Shown in pieces: positions 9,826-17,754 of a stretch of 64,000 nt of DNA (position 1 is its first letter; each line of letters opens with the position of its first letter). The DNA is taken from assembly GCF_016656965.1 (NCBI RefSeq), contig NZ_CP067977.1, positions 744,001 to 808,000 of the forward strand, read 5' to 3'. The notes beneath the pieces were generated by a model. It worked only from the letters and a program-made list of their open reading frames with translations, searched no databases and was not told the origin of the DNA. Source of the DNA: Brevundimonas vitisensis. Its GTDB lineage: Bacteria > Pseudomonadota > Alphaproteobacteria > Caulobacterales > Caulobacteraceae. A program made the translations under genes and the position numbers.

Positions 9826-10587
9826 TTGCTGATCGTCCTTTCCCCGGCCAAGCGGCTGGATTTCACCGAGCCGACCCTCCCCCTGCCCGCGACCCAGCCC
9901 CGGTTCGCAGAAGACACCGCATCCCTGGCCGTCACCGCCCGGCGCCAGACCCAGGCCGACCTGCGGCGGCTGATGGGCATTTCAGAGGACCTGGCCAAGC
10001 TGAACCAGGCCCGCTTCAAGGCCTTCGACCCCGAAGCCACCGATGTAGGAATCCAGGCAGCGCTGGCCTTTGCCGGCGACGTCTATCAGGGGCTGGACGC
10101 CCGCTCTCTGGATGCCGCCGCGATGGAGTGGGCGCAGGATCGTCTGCGCATCCTTTCAGGGCTGTATGGCCTGTTGCGGCCCCTGGACCGGATCCAGCCC
10201 TATCGCCTGGAGATGGGCACCCGGCTGAAGACCCGCCGCGGCGGCAGCCTTTACGACTTCTGGGGCGACCGAATCTCGAACCGTCTGAATGCCGACGCCG
10301 AAGGGCATGAAGAGCCGGTGGTCATCAATCTGGCCAGCCAGGAATACTTCGGAGCGGTTGACGCCAAGGCCCTGAAACTGCCGGTCATCACACCCCAGTT
10401 CCGCGAGAAGAAGGACGGCGAAAGCCGTATAGTTTCCTTTTTCGCCAAGAAGGCCCGTGGAACGATGGCCCGGTTCGCCATCGACAACCGCATCGAAAAG
10501 GCTGCCGATCTCAAGGGCTTCGACGTCGACGGCTATCGGTTCGACAAGTCGGCGTCTTCGGAAGCAGACTGGATATTCACCCGCTGA
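9826..10587 (+). CDS. yaaA: Peroxide stress protein YaaA (UPF0246)
   Basis: Member of the YaaA/DUF328 family, which lowers free iron and protects DNA during peroxide stress in E. coli. Hallmarks are SPAKRLDF at the N terminus, LSGLYGLLRPLDRIQPYRLEMG in the middle, and SFFAKKARGTMARF near the end. The frame has a GTG at 9820 and a TTG at 9826. The TTG gives the family-standard start MLIVLSPAK and sits 8 bp behind a GGAG, so it is preferred. It stands alone between the cupin gene and bdhA. Confidence 0.93.
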   Translation: MLIVLSPAKRLDFTEPTLPLPATQPRFAEDTASLAVTARRQTQADLRRLMGISEDLAKLNQARFKAFDPEATDVGIQAALAFAGDVYQGLDARSLDAAAMEWAQDRLRILSGLYGLLRPLDRIQPYRLEMGTRLKTRRGGSLYDFWGDRISNRLNADAEGHEEPVVINLASQEYFGAVDAKALKLPVITPQFREKKDGESRIVSFFAKKARGTMARFAIDNRIEKAADLKGFDVDGYRFDKSASSEADWIFTR

Positions 10588-10667
10588 GGAAATTCAGCGT
10601 GACGGGTCGCCTTCGCATCCGCGAAGCGTTAGGTTGGCGGCAACGAACAAGAGACGGAAGCGACCCA

Positions 10668-11516
10668 ATGTTCCAGTGGCCCAAACGCGGCGAAGGTCCC
10701 AAGGCGGAGACGACACCTTTTCGAGACATTGGCGACCTGAGGGGTCAGGTGGCGGTCATCTCGGGTTCCACGTCCGGGATCGGCCTGGCTCTCGCCCGCG
10801 CGGTGGCCTCGCGCGGCGGGGATGTGGTGCTGAACGGCCTGGGTGACCCGTCCGAGATCGAGCGTACCCGCGCCGAGATGGAGGCCAGTTGCGGCGTCCG
10901 CGTCCGCTATCACGCCGCCAATATGCTGAAGGGCGAAGAGGTGGCCGACATGGTCGCCTATGCCAAGCATCAGCTGGGCCGGGTCGACATCCTGGTCAAC
11001 AACGCCGGCATTCAGCACGTCGAGGCGGTCGAGAAATTCCCGTCTGACAAGTGGGAACAGATCATCGGCATCAATCTGTCGTCCACCTTCTACGCGACCC
11101 GGGCGGCGATCCCGATCATGAAGGCCCAGGGGCGCGGCCGCATCATCAACGTGGCCTCGGCGCACGGCCTGGTCGCCAGCCCGTTCAAGTCGGCCTATGT
11201 CGCGGCCAAGCACGGGGTCATCGGTTTCACCAAGACCGTGGCTCTGGAGCTGGCTCAGGACAACATCACCTGCAACGCCATCTGTCCCGGCTTCGTCGAG
11301 ACGCCGATCGTCGAAAAGCAGATCGCGGACCAGGCCCGCACCCGCGGCATGTCCAAGGAGGCGGTGCTGAAGGATGTCATCCTTGGCTCCCAGCCGACCA
11401 AGCGGTTCGTGACCACAGACGAGCTTGCCGGCCTGTTCCTGTATCTGGTGTCCGACCTGGGGGCCTCGGCCAACGGGTCCAGCTTCTCCATCGACGGCGG
11501 CTGGACCGCGCAATAG
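10668..11516 (+). CDS. bdhA: 3-hydroxybutyrate dehydrogenase (SDR family)
   Basis: Oxidises (R)-3-hydroxybutyrate to acetoacetate with NAD, the step that follows polyhydroxybutyrate breakdown. It shows the Rossmann motif GSTSGIGLA, NNAGIQHVE, the catalytic Ser-Tyr-Lys set (ASAHG and SAYVAAKHG), and the family-specific CPGFVETPIVEKQI segment. The start at 10668 (MFQWPKRG, 282 aa) is placed behind a GACGGAAG; the frame is open further upstream. It is followed 22 bp later by a patatin gene, suggesting a storage-lipid operon. Confidence 0.88.
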   Translation: MFQWPKRGEGPKAETTPFRDIGDLRGQVAVISGSTSGIGLALARAVASRGGDVVLNGLGDPSEIERTRAEMEASCGVRVRYHAANMLKGEEVADMVAYAKHQLGRVDILVNNAGIQHVEAVEKFPSDKWEQIIGINLSSTFYATRAAIPIMKAQGRGRIINVASAHGLVASPFKSAYVAAKHGVIGFTKTVALELAQDNITCNAICPGFVETPIVEKQIADQARTRGMSKEAVLKDVILGSQPTKRFVTTDELAGLFLYLVSDLGASANGSSFSIDGGWTAQ

Positions 11517-11538
11517 ACGACTGAGGCCGGGGGGGCAG

Positions 11539-12630
11539 ATGGCGCTTTTCAAACGCAAGGCCCCGAACCCACAGCCCGTCGCATCGGACCCCACGTCAGC
11601 ACCGCGCGATGGCCGTCGCCCGGTCTGCCTGGCTTTGCAGGGCGGAGGGGCGCACGGGGCCTTCCAGTGGGGCGTGCTGGACCGGCTGCTTGAGGACGGG
11701 CGGCTGGATATCCGGGCCGTCACGGCGGCCTCGGCTGGGGCCATGAACGGCGCGGCCCTGGTCTCTGGCATGGCCACCGGCGGTCCCGAAGGGGCGCGGG
11801 CGGCGCTGGACAAGCTGTGGCGCGAGACCAATCAATCGGGCGGCAAGAACGTCTTTGGCGACTCCTCCATCTGGAGCGCGGCCCTGACGCCCGGCTGGCT
11901 GAAGGACACCGCCTTCTGGCGGGCCGGAGAGACCCTGGCCCTGTCAATGAGCCCGTATGAGTTCAATCCGCTGAACTTGAATCCGCTGAAGCGGGTGCTG
12001 AACGCCTCGATCGATTTCGCGGCGGTTCAGGGTTCGGAGGTCAAGCTGCACGTCGCCGCCACCGCCGTCCGCCACGCCCGATCGCGCGTCTTTGCCAATG
12101 CCGAGATCACCGATCAGGTCCTGCTGGCCTCGGCCTGCCTGCCGCATCTGTTCCAGGCGGTCGAGATCGAGGGGGAGCCCTATTGGGACGGCGGATACCT
12201 GGCCAATCCGCCGCTGTGGCCGCTGTTCTATGAGGACACGCCCGACGACGTCCTGCTGATCACCCTGAATGCGTTCGAGCGGGCCGACACGCCCCGGTCG
12301 GCGGGCGACATCATGGACCGGCTGAACGAGGTCGTCTTCAACGCCCCCCTGGTCGCCGAACTGCGTGCCGTCGCCTTCGTCCAGGAACTGATCGAACAGG
12401 GTCGGCTGACCGAGGATGCCAAAGGCCGCTATCGGCACATCCTGATGCACGCCATCGAGGCCGATGGCTGGCTGGGCGACCTGTCGCTGGGATCGAAATT
12501 CAACACCGAATGGACCTTTCTGAACGACCTGAAGGCGCGGGGGCGGGCGGCGGCCGACGAGTGGCTGGAGAGCTGCTTTGCCGAAGTTGGGGTGCGGTCT
12601 AGCGTCGATCTGGGGACACGGTTTGGATAG
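11539..12630 (+). CDS. Patatin-like phospholipase/lipase
   Basis: Serine-aspartate dyad hydrolase of the patatin family, 363 aa, probably acting on phospholipids or other acyl esters. The oxyanion-hole motif GGGAHG is at 35-40, the nucleophile Ser65 lies in AASAG (usual pattern GxSxG, so the first Gly is Ala here), and the dyad Asp217 is in YWDGGYLANPP. A start at 11539 is supported by a G-rich leader. Its position directly behind bdhA suggests a role in hydroxybutyrate or lipid turnover, an inference from context. A broken copy of its C-terminal end lies about 0.7 kb downstream. Confidence 0.9.
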   Translation: MALFKRKAPNPQPVASDPTSAPRDGRRPVCLALQGGGAHGAFQWGVLDRLLEDGRLDIRAVTAASAGAMNGAALVSGMATGGPEGARAALDKLWRETNQSGGKNVFGDSSIWSAALTPGWLKDTAFWRAGETLALSMSPYEFNPLNLNPLKRVLNASIDFAAVQGSEVKLHVAATAVRHARSRVFANAEITDQVLLASACLPHLFQAVEIEGEPYWDGGYLANPPLWPLFYEDTPDDVLLITLNAFERADTPRSAGDIMDRLNEVVFNAPLVAELRAVAFVQELIEQGRLTEDAKGRYRHILMHAIEADGWLGDLSLGSKFNTEWTFLNDLKARGRAAADEWLESCFAEVGVRSSVDLGTRFG

Positions 12631-13335
12631 GGCGCGCTTGATCGACCTCACGCGGGGGTTACCCGCTGAAGGGATGGGGGAGGTGGCGGAGCGCGGGCGG
12701 CTGGCCCGGAACCGATGTGCCCCCCTGCTTTCGCGTTACGGGGGCCGGTGAAGAGTTTTCGGCGTCACCGCCGGTGCTCCGCATGATCGCGGCGTCCGAG
12801 CACGTCGGGCGGGCATCGCTTGGCAGCCGGGGTTTGCCGTTTTCCAGCCCCCGACCTTTTCGCCAATTAGACCCTGTCGACACTAAGCCCGGGCGGGCAG
12901 GGGCGGCCAGGCCCTTGGGCTCCTCCGTTTCCTGCCGGAGGACAGTCCCTTTGCAGGCCGAAAGGGGGTGCAACCCGCCCCCCCCCGGCCTGATCCGGTT
13001 CCGCCGCCCCCGTCCGATGACGAACGACGCACAGCGTCCCGCAACGATCACCCCCGCTGCACGTGATTGGCCCCGGCACCAGACGCCCTCCCCCCGCGAA
13101 GGGATGGGCAGGAGTATGCGGGGGCTTTTGACCGAGGCACGCCGAGGGCCGGATTATTCCTTTAATGATTTGATATCAAGGACTTGGATCGACGCGACAG
13201 GAGGGCTGGAGGTTTATGGGTCGCAGGAATGGGGGTGTGGGAGGAGGTCGGATGGGCTCGGAACAGCTTGCCGGACGGTGCCCCTCCACCGCTTCGCGGT
13301 CCCCCTCCCCATCCGCAAAGGCGGACGGGGAGGAG
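12631..13335. other. Gene-poor, palindrome-rich stretch
   Basis: No credible gene is visible across about 700 bp. One frame stays open from 12717, but its composition is proline/arginine-rich translation of GC-rich non-coding DNA with no domain. The stretch contains runs of C and G (near 12721 and 12980), several inverted repeats and a short AT-rich spot (13155-13185), which contrasts with the surrounding coding density. It looks like decayed or inserted sequence behind the patatin gene. Confidence 0.6.
13288..13332. repeat. Tandem hairpin (REP-like palindromes)
   Basis: Two adjacent hairpins: 13288-13300 reads ACCGC-TTC-GCGGT, and 13305-13332 pairs CTCCCC and CCGC with GCGG and GGGGAG around an AAAG loop. 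There is no T-run after them, so they look like a repetitive extragenic palindrome, not a factor-independent terminator. The patatin remnant begins immediately after the second hairpin. Confidence 0.6.
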
Positions 13336-13499
13336 CCTTGGTCGAGGAACTGATCGAACAGGGCCGCCTGACCGAAGTCGCCAGGGGTCGCAATCACTAC
13401 ATTCTGGTGCTCGCCCGTGATGCCGAGGAATGGCTGGGCAGCTGTTTGGCGGACACGAGAATTCAGTCGATTGTCGGTCAGGGGAGATGCTTTGGGTGA
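13336..13499 (+). pseudogene. Remnant of a second patatin C terminus
   Basis: The encoded piece ALVEELIEQGRLTEVARGR matches AFVQELIEQGRLTEDAKGR of the intact patatin upstream. The following EEWLGSCLADTRIQSIV...GRCFG matches its last residues DEWLESCFAEVGVRSSV...TRFG. About 35 residues between the two blocks are missing, and nothing upstream of the first block resembles a patatin. It ends at a TGA in the equivalent position. This is a 5'-truncated, internally deleted paralogue, not a functional gene. Confidence 0.75.
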
Positions 13500-13565
13500 T
13501 GCGGCAATTGACAGAACGCCGTGATCTTGATCCGCTGTAGGCTGGACGAGACCAATGAGAAAGGC

Positions 13566-14297
13566 ATGATGCCGGTGCCGCTTTCCCAATACGCTGAGAC
13601 GGTCGATCAATTCCTATCAATTATCTCGCTGGAAAGCCTGATCGAACCTTTCAAAATATTCGTCACAGTTTCCACAGTGATCGCAGCCTTTATGGCCGCA
13701 AGATACGCATACAGGATCAATGTCCGGAACAAGAGGTTTGACATAATACTATCATGCAATAGTCGCTATGACACGCTTTACCAAGATCGTATCAATATTT
13801 CTAATGACAAGGGACCAGATGACATCAATGTAAAGCAATATTTTGGGCGCTACTGGGGCCTAAAGAGCGATCAGTTCGAGTACTGGCTTGCAGGAGGCGT
13901 AGACCCTCAGACTTTCTCAAACTGGCTTATGTCCACACTCCGTTCGTTTCAAAACGATTCGCACGTCGGACGATTAAGTTACAGGGACTCATGGAATCTA
14001 GAAAAGACCGATATAGATATTATCAACAAGTCTTTTGTCGATTTCATGGACACGATAAAAGACATCGCAGTCGACTGCTCTGTTTCTGCGGACGAGAAGT
14101 ACTACGTGCTGCTCCATGCCATGGACGCAATCGAAAAGCGCGAAGAGGCTTTCAACAGGTTCTTATTTGATGGGCTCCCGACCTGGATCAGAGGGCGACT
14201 GACGGTGCGAGAACTAGCCAAGACGTTCCCCAAGGCTACGCGATTGGGATACGAGACCTTGGCGACACGGCGCCCCAACGCTCTGGTTGAAGAGTGA
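13566..14297 (+). CDS. Orphan single-span membrane protein of low GC content
   Basis: About 243 aa from the ATG at 13566 (MMPVPLSQYAE); the frame is open from 13521 but a GAGAAAGG lies just before 13566. One hydrophobic segment (approximately IFVTVSTVIAAFMAARYAY) is followed by a cytoplasm-type domain rich in aromatic residues (YFGRYWGLKSDQFEYWLAGG, FSNWLMSTLRSF). Codon use is clearly more AT-rich than any neighbour (many ATA, AAT, TTT, TTA codons), which points to recent acquisition. I do not recognise the family; the W/F-rich pattern resembles other single-span orphan proteins of unknown function. Confidence 0.7.
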   Translation: MMPVPLSQYAETVDQFLSIISLESLIEPFKIFVTVSTVIAAFMAARYAYRINVRNKRFDIILSCNSRYDTLYQDRINISNDKGPDDINVKQYFGRYWGLKSDQFEYWLAGGVDPQTFSNWLMSTLRSFQNDSHVGRLSYRDSWNLEKTDIDIINKSFVDFMDTIKDIAVDCSVSADEKYYVLLHAMDAIEKREEAFNRFLFDGLPTWIRGRLTVRELAKTFPKATRLGYETLATRRPNALVEE

Positions 14298-14300
14298 GGC

Positions 14301-15233
14301 TCACCCCACAAACCCCGCCGCTCGCCTCAGCCGGTCGTTGATCGCCTCACCCAGCTCCAGCATCGGCACGGGCGAGACGGCGATGCCGACGGGATGCTCG
14401 CGGTCGGCCTCGCGCAACAGGCGGAACAGGTTGGTTGCGGCCTCTCGTAGGTCGCCCGTGGCGCTGAGGGTCCAGCGTGGGTCGCCCACGCCCGGGCCGA
14501 AGCCCAGCAGGATTTCGCCGTCACTCGCACCTTGGGCATTGATGCGGACCGGGGCCTCGGGGGCGTAGTGGAGCGTCAGGCGGCCGGGGGAGCGATGGCC
14601 CTCGCCTGCCCCATCCTGATCTGCGGGCAGAGGTCCGACCAGGGCCTCGATCTGATCGCGGGTCACGGCACCGGGACGCAACAGGGCGATGCGGCCATCC
14701 AGGACCGAGACCACCGTGCTTTCCACCCCCACGTCGCAGGGCCCACCGTCGAGGGCGGCGGCGGCGGAGGGGCCTGTTTCCTCCAACGCATCAGCAAACG
14801 TCGTGGGGCTGGGGCGGCCCGAGCGATTGGCGGAAGGGGCGACAACGGGTCCGGCGAAGGCCGCCAGAACGGCCCGCGCCACCGGATGGCCGGGCACCCG
14901 AACGGCCACCGAATCCAGCCCTGCCCGCGCCAGATCGCAGACCCCGCCATCGGCCCGCGCCGGGGCGACGATGGTCAGGGGACCGGGCCAGAAGGCCTGG
15001 GCAAGCGCGCGTGCGGCATCATCGAAGACGGCCAGACGCTCCGCCGCCGCCGCCGTCGCGACATGGGCGATCAGGGGGTTGAACCGGGGGCGGCCCTTAG
15101 CCTCGAAGATGGCGGCCACGGCTTCTGGATTTCCGGCATCGGCGGCCAGGCCATAGACGGTCTCGGTCGGCAGGATGACCAGACGCCCGGCCGACAGGGC
15201 GCGGGCCGCCGCCTGGATCGCGTCTTCGCTCAC
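14301..15233 (-). CDS. tsaC: L-threonylcarbamoyladenylate synthase (Sua5 type)
   Basis: Makes threonylcarbamoyl-AMP from threonine, bicarbonate and ATP for the t6A37 modification of ANN-decoding tRNAs. The YrdC domain is evident: PTETVYGLAADA, the basic EAKGRPRFNPL segment, and the PSANRSGRPSPT phosphate-binding motif. At 310 aa it is the long Sua5 form with a C-terminal domain beginning around HRSPGRLTLHYAP. Its start overlaps the end of the cytochrome b561 gene by 4 bp, so the two are coupled. Confidence 0.94.
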   Translation of the reverse strand: MSEDAIQAAARALSAGRLVILPTETVYGLAADAGNPEAVAAIFEAKGRPRFNPLIAHVATAAAAERLAVFDDAARALAQAFWPGPLTIVAPARADGGVCDLARAGLDSVAVRVPGHPVARAVLAAFAGPVVAPSANRSGRPSPTTFADALEETGPSAAAALDGGPCDVGVESTVVSVLDGRIALLRPGAVTRDQIEALVGPLPADQDGAGEGHRSPGRLTLHYAPEAPVRINAQGASDGEILLGFGPGVGDPRWTLSATGDLREAATNLFRLLREADREHPVGIAVSPVPMLELGEAINDRLRRAAGFVG

Positions 15234-15781
15234 GGCCGTCGATGGATCAGAGGGATCATCCGGTGCAGCACATTGTCCCGATCGATGAAGTGATGCTTCA
15301 GCGCCGCGCCGATGTGCAGGATCATCAGCACATACAGCACCTCTACCCCCGCCTCATGGGCCTCCATGAAGGACCCGGCGAGGTCGCGGTCCAGCGGCAG
15401 AGGCAGGGCGGGCCAGGTGAACAGGCCGAACCATTCGATGTCTCTGCCCCCGGCCGACGAAGCCGCCCATCCGCCCAGCGGCAGACCGATCAAGAGGACA
15501 TAGAACAGAACATGGGTGGTGCGGGCGGCGACCTTCTGCCAGCCCGGCGTTCCCGCAGGCAGAGGGATGGCCGGATTGGCGAATCGCCAGCCGATCCGCG
15601 CCAGGGTCAGGACAAGGATGCTCAGGCCGACCGACTTGTGAATCTGGACATATTCGCGCGACATCGGCCCCTCAGTCGCATCGTGCAGCATGATCAGGAC
15701 GATCTGGGACACGACCAGCAGGGCGATGCCCCAGTGAAAGGCGAACGAGACATTGGAATAACGGTTGCGTGGTTCGGCCAT
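15230..15781 (-). CDS. Cytochrome b561
   Basis: Di-haem inner-membrane electron carrier of the bacterial CybB type, 183 aa with four hydrophobic helices. Candidate haem ligands are the His in AFHWGIALL, QIHKSVGLS, and the paired His of the last helix region (LHIGAALKHHF). Such proteins move electrons between quinol and periplasmic or membrane acceptors, and some handle superoxide. It is cotranscribed with tsaC downstream and divergent from the acyl-CoA dehydrogenase. Confidence 0.9.
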   Translation of the reverse strand: MAEPRNRYSNVSFAFHWGIALLVVSQIVLIMLHDATEGPMSREYVQIHKSVGLSILVLTLARIGWRFANPAIPLPAGTPGWQKVAARTTHVLFYVLLIGLPLGGWAASSAGGRDIEWFGLFTWPALPLPLDRDLAGSFMEAHEAGVEVLYVLMILHIGAALKHHFIDRDNVLHRMIPLIHRRP

Positions 15782-15881
15782 CGGGCTTCCCTTCCCCTGC
15801 GGTAGCGCGTCACCTTGGCATGGGACGACGACACCGGCACCGATGTCGCCCAGACGACGACCGAACGCAAGGAACGACCCG

Positions 15882-17666
15882 ATGACCTATCGCGCCCCTG
15901 TCCGTGATCTGGCCTTTACCCTGGAAGCCGTCGCCGGCCTCGACCAGGTCGCGGCGACGGGGGCATTCCCCGACTATGACGCCGATCTGATGCGCGCGGT
16001 CCTGGACGCGGCCGGTCAGGTCTCGGAAGAGGTACTGGCCCCTCTAAACCGGATCGGGGACCAGCAGGGCGCGACCTATGCCAATGGGGCGGTCACGGCC
16101 GCGCCGGGTTTTGCCGACGCCTATCGCCAGTTCGCGGCCGGGGGTTGGCTGGGTCTGGCCGCGCCGACCCATGCCGGGGGCCAGGGCCTGCCCAAGGCGC
16201 TGGAGCTGGCGGCCTATGAGACGGTGCATGCGGCCAATATGGCGTTCGGCCTGTGCCCCATGCTGTCGCTGGCCGCGATCGAGGCGCTGGAGGCGCATGG
16301 CACCGAGCACCAGAAGACCATGTATCTGCCGCGCATGGTGTCCGGCGAATGGACGGGGGCCATGTGCCTGACCGAGCCCCAGGCCGGATCGGACCTGGGA
16401 GCCCTGACCTCCACCGCCGTACCGAACGGCGACGGCACCTACAGCCTCACCGGCCAGAAGATCTACATCACCTGGGGCGATCACGACGCGACGGACAACA
16501 TCGTTCATCTTGTGCTGGCCCGACTGCCCGATGCGCCGGCCGGACCCAAGGGCATCAGCCTGTTCCTGGCCAACAAATATCTGGTCAAGCCGGACGGTTC
16601 GCTGGGCGACCGCAACGGCTTCCGTCCGGTGGGGATCGAGCACAAGCTGGGCATTCACGCCTCTCCGACGTGCGTGATGGCCTATGAGGGGGCGATCGCC
16701 GAGCTAGTGGGCCGCCCTAACGAAGGGCTGTCCCACATGTTCACCATGATGAATGCCGCACGCGTCGGCGTGGGCATGGAGGGAGTGGGCATCGCAGAGC
16801 GGGCCTATCAGCACGCCCTGGCCTATGCGGCCGACCGGCGTCAGGGCCGCAGCGTCTGGACCGGCGAGGCCTCTGCCCCGATCCTGGACCATCCAGACGT
16901 GCGCCGGACCCTGGCGGTGATGAAGGCCCGGATTGCGGCCGGGCGGGCCCTGTGCCTGTCCACCGGCGTGGCCGCCGACCTGGCGCGCCATGCAGCGACC
17001 GAGGACGAGCGCCAGTTCTGGAAAGGCCGCGAGGACCTGCTGACCCCCATCGCCAAAGCCTGGTCCACCGACATGGGCGTGGAAGTCGCCTCGCAGGGCG
17101 TGCAGATTCACGGCGGCATGGGCTTTGTCGAGGAGACCGGCGCGGCCCAGCATTATCGCGATGCCCGGATCGCCCCGATCTATGAAGGGACCAACGGCAT
17201 CCAGGCCATGGATCTGGTCGGGCGCAAGCTGGGTCAGGACGGCGGAGCTTCGGCCAAGGCGGTGATCGGCGAGATGAAGGCAACCCTGGCCGAACTGGCG
17301 CGCCTGTACGACGGCAAGCCGGTGGAGCGATTCGCCACGGCTATCGGCGCGGTCGAGGACGCGACCCTGTGGATCCTGGACCGCAAGGCCGCCGCCGACG
17401 GTGCCGCCGACGTGCTGGCCGCCGCCGCCCCCTATCTGACCCTGATGGGTGACGTGATCGGCGGCTGGATGCTGGCCAAGGGGGCGTTGACCGCCAAGGC
17501 CCGTCTGGATGCGGGCGACACCGACGTCGAATGGCTGGGCGGGCGGATCACCCTGTATGAGGTCTATGCCGCCAATGTGCTGGGCCATGCCAGTTCGCGC
17601 CTGGCCGCCATCGGTCAGGGCGGTGCCCTGCTGGCGCGGATGACGCCGTCCGTCCTGGCCGGCTGA
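15882..17666 (+). CDS. Acyl-CoA dehydrogenase with C-terminal extension
   Basis: FAD enzyme of beta-oxidation type, 594 aa from the ATG at 15882 (MTYRAPVRDLAFTLEAVAG). The N-terminal leader and the C-terminal acyl-CoA dehydrogenase extension define the longer FadE-like/DmdC-like subgroup. Motifs include MCLTEPQAGSDLGALTSTA (FAD and substrate binding), VQIHGGMGFVEE, and APIYEGTNGIQAMDLVGRK with the probable catalytic Glu. No partner beta-oxidation genes are adjacent, so the acyl-CoA chain length cannot be inferred. Confidence 0.9.
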   Translation: MTYRAPVRDLAFTLEAVAGLDQVAATGAFPDYDADLMRAVLDAAGQVSEEVLAPLNRIGDQQGATYANGAVTAAPGFADAYRQFAAGGWLGLAAPTHAGGQGLPKALELAAYETVHAANMAFGLCPMLSLAAIEALEAHGTEHQKTMYLPRMVSGEWTGAMCLTEPQAGSDLGALTSTAVPNGDGTYSLTGQKIYITWGDHDATDNIVHLVLARLPDAPAGPKGISLFLANKYLVKPDGSLGDRNGFRPVGIEHKLGIHASPTCVMAYEGAIAELVGRPNEGLSHMFTMMNAARVGVGMEGVGIAERAYQHALAYAADRRQGRSVWTGEASAPILDHPDVRRTLAVMKARIAAGRALCLSTGVAADLARHAATEDERQFWKGREDLLTPIAKAWSTDMGVEVASQGVQIHGGMGFVEETGAAQHYRDARIAPIYEGTNGIQAMDLVGRKLGQDGGASAKAVIGEMKATLAELARLYDGKPVERFATAIGAVEDATLWILDRKAAADGAADVLAAAAPYLTLMGDVIGGWMLAKGALTAKARLDAGDTDVEWLGGRITLYEVYAANVLGHASSRLAAIGQGGALLARMTPSVLAG

Positions 17667-17754
17667 TAAGGTCGGGCTTGCGGTTTGTTCATTTGACGGG
17701 TCATGACGGCCCTGTCCAAGGTCGTGCTCGACCTTTTTACCGTGGGACCACGCC

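Noticed and set aside
12970..12990. Run of C residues that could be a recombination hotspot or slippery sequence
   Set aside because: It is a short homopolymer in GC-rich non-coding DNA with no adjacent gene to affect.
12717..13499. Open frame of 260 codons in the palindromic patch
   Set aside because: Only the last about 54 residues resemble a protein (the patatin remnant). The rest is Arg/Pro-rich translation of repetitive DNA with no ribosome site or domain.
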